From: Pseudomonadota bacterium
GTDB taxonomy: Bacteria; Pseudomonadota; Alphaproteobacteria; Rhizobiales; Hyphomicrobiaceae
NCBI GenBank assembly: GCA_023428365.1
Contig: JAEYYQ010000591.1
Coordinates: 1-6,501, forward strand
DNA length: 6,501 nucleotides
Direction: 5' to 3'
The translations under genes were made by a program, and so were the position numbers. Shown here piece by piece: positions 6,020 through 6,501 of this stretch. The notes under the pieces are model-generated. The model saw only the letters and a list, made by a program, of their open reading frames with translations. It did not search any database and was not told where the DNA came from. Position 1 is the first letter of the stretch. Each line of letters starts with the position of its first letter.

Positions 6020-6501
6020 CTATTCTCCCGCTTCCGTCTGCATCTGCGCAGCACGCTCGACTTGCGCCAGGGTCAGACTGCGCACCCGACGGCGCAGGAT
6101 CTCGTTGCGCATCGCCTTGAGATGCAGGGCGAAAAATAACAGTGTGAAGCCCGTCGCCATAACAAGCAGCGGCATCAGAATGGACGGGTGGATGGCAGCG
6201 CCACCAAGGCGCAGCACGCTGGCCGGCTGATGCAACGTATTGCACCAATCGACCGAAAACTTGATGATCGGCAGGATGATGACGCCGACGAGGCTGAGTA
6301 CCGCGGTGAGCTTGCTGGCGAGGGAGGCATCTTCCTCCAACGCGGAGCGAAGAGCCATCAGGCCGAGGTACAGGAAGAATAACAGCAGCACCGATGTCAG
6401 CCGAGCGTCCCAGACCCAATAGGTGCCCCACATCGGCTTGCCCCAAAGAGAGCCGGTGATCAGAGCCAGCAGGGTGAAGGCGGCGCCGATCGGAGCAGCG
6501 G
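6020..6501 (-). CDS. ccmC: Haem transporter subunit CcmC, 3' part
   Basis: The gene runs off the right edge; about 159 C-terminal residues are visible. CcmC is a polytopic inner-membrane protein that presents haem in the periplasm and hands it to CcmE. The visible part begins APIGAAFTLLALITGSLWGK and contains the tryptophan-rich haem-handling motif WGTYWVWDARLTS, at visible residues 24-36. Membrane helices follow, with a periplasmic NTLHQPASV loop whose His is a conserved haem ligand in the family (visible residue 90). A basic, alanine-rich tail ends the protein. In the usual WWNTLHQ motif the second Trp is Cys here (TGC, 6244-6242). The order ccmC-ccmD-ccmG with gaps of 1-3 bases indicates one operon. 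Confidence 0.93.
   Translation of the reverse strand, partial: AAPIGAAFTLLALITGSLWGKPMWGTYWVWDARLTSVLLLFFLYLGLMALRSALEEDASLASKLTAVLSLVGVIILPIIKFSVDWCNTLHQPASVLRLGGAAIHPSILMPLLVMATGFTLLFFALHLKAMRNEILRRRVRSLTLAQVERAAQMQTEAGE

Noticed and set aside
5739..6446. 235-codon minus-strand frame over the ccm genes
   Set aside because: Frame-shifted shadow of ccmC, ccmD and ccmG, whose motifs read cleanly in their own frames.

Overview
The window looks like chromosome from an alphaproteobacterium, most likely Hyphomicrobiales (Rhizobiales) and possibly the Bradyrhizobium/Rhodopseudomonas/Afipia group. This is inferred from the GC-rich coding sequence, a ccmC-ccmD-ccmG cytochrome c maturation cluster, an HWE-type histidine kinase, and promoter motifs that match the alphaproteobacterial general-stress sigma factor EcfG. 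The species cannot be fixed from the sequence alone.

Layout, left to right: (1) the last 33 codons of the GTPase gene der (+). (2) An AI-2E/PerM-family membrane protein (-), ending 18 bases after der. It has an unusual C-terminal soluble domain of about 250 residues. (3) A non-coding stretch of about 0.6 kb (roughly 2062-2734), which is the most interesting part of the window. (4) A large membrane-anchored PAS/HWE sensor histidine kinase (+). (5) ccmG, ccmD and the 3' part of ccmC (all -), running off the right edge. The kinase and ccmG converge so tightly that their stop codons share bases.

The non-coding stretch holds three exact matches to the EcfG promoter consensus (GGAAC, 16-17 bases, CGTT). 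I found no other exact match among the GGAAC sites I checked by eye elsewhere in the window. One fires rightward towards the kinase. One fires leftward into a compact two-hairpin segment that ends in a textbook intrinsic terminator, which predicts a small RNA of about 74 nt. The third lies at the left end and fires rightward, antisense to that small RNA. The simplest reading is a general-stress-response control region that co-induces a small RNA and a sensor kinase of the class known to feed that same response. The promoters and terminator are direct sequence matches. The small RNA and the circuit are inferences.

The Ccm genes handle haem and thiol chemistry for periplasmic c-type cytochrome assembly, and their 1-3 base spacing indicates a single operon. 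They appear functionally unrelated to the stress region and meet it only at the convergent stops.
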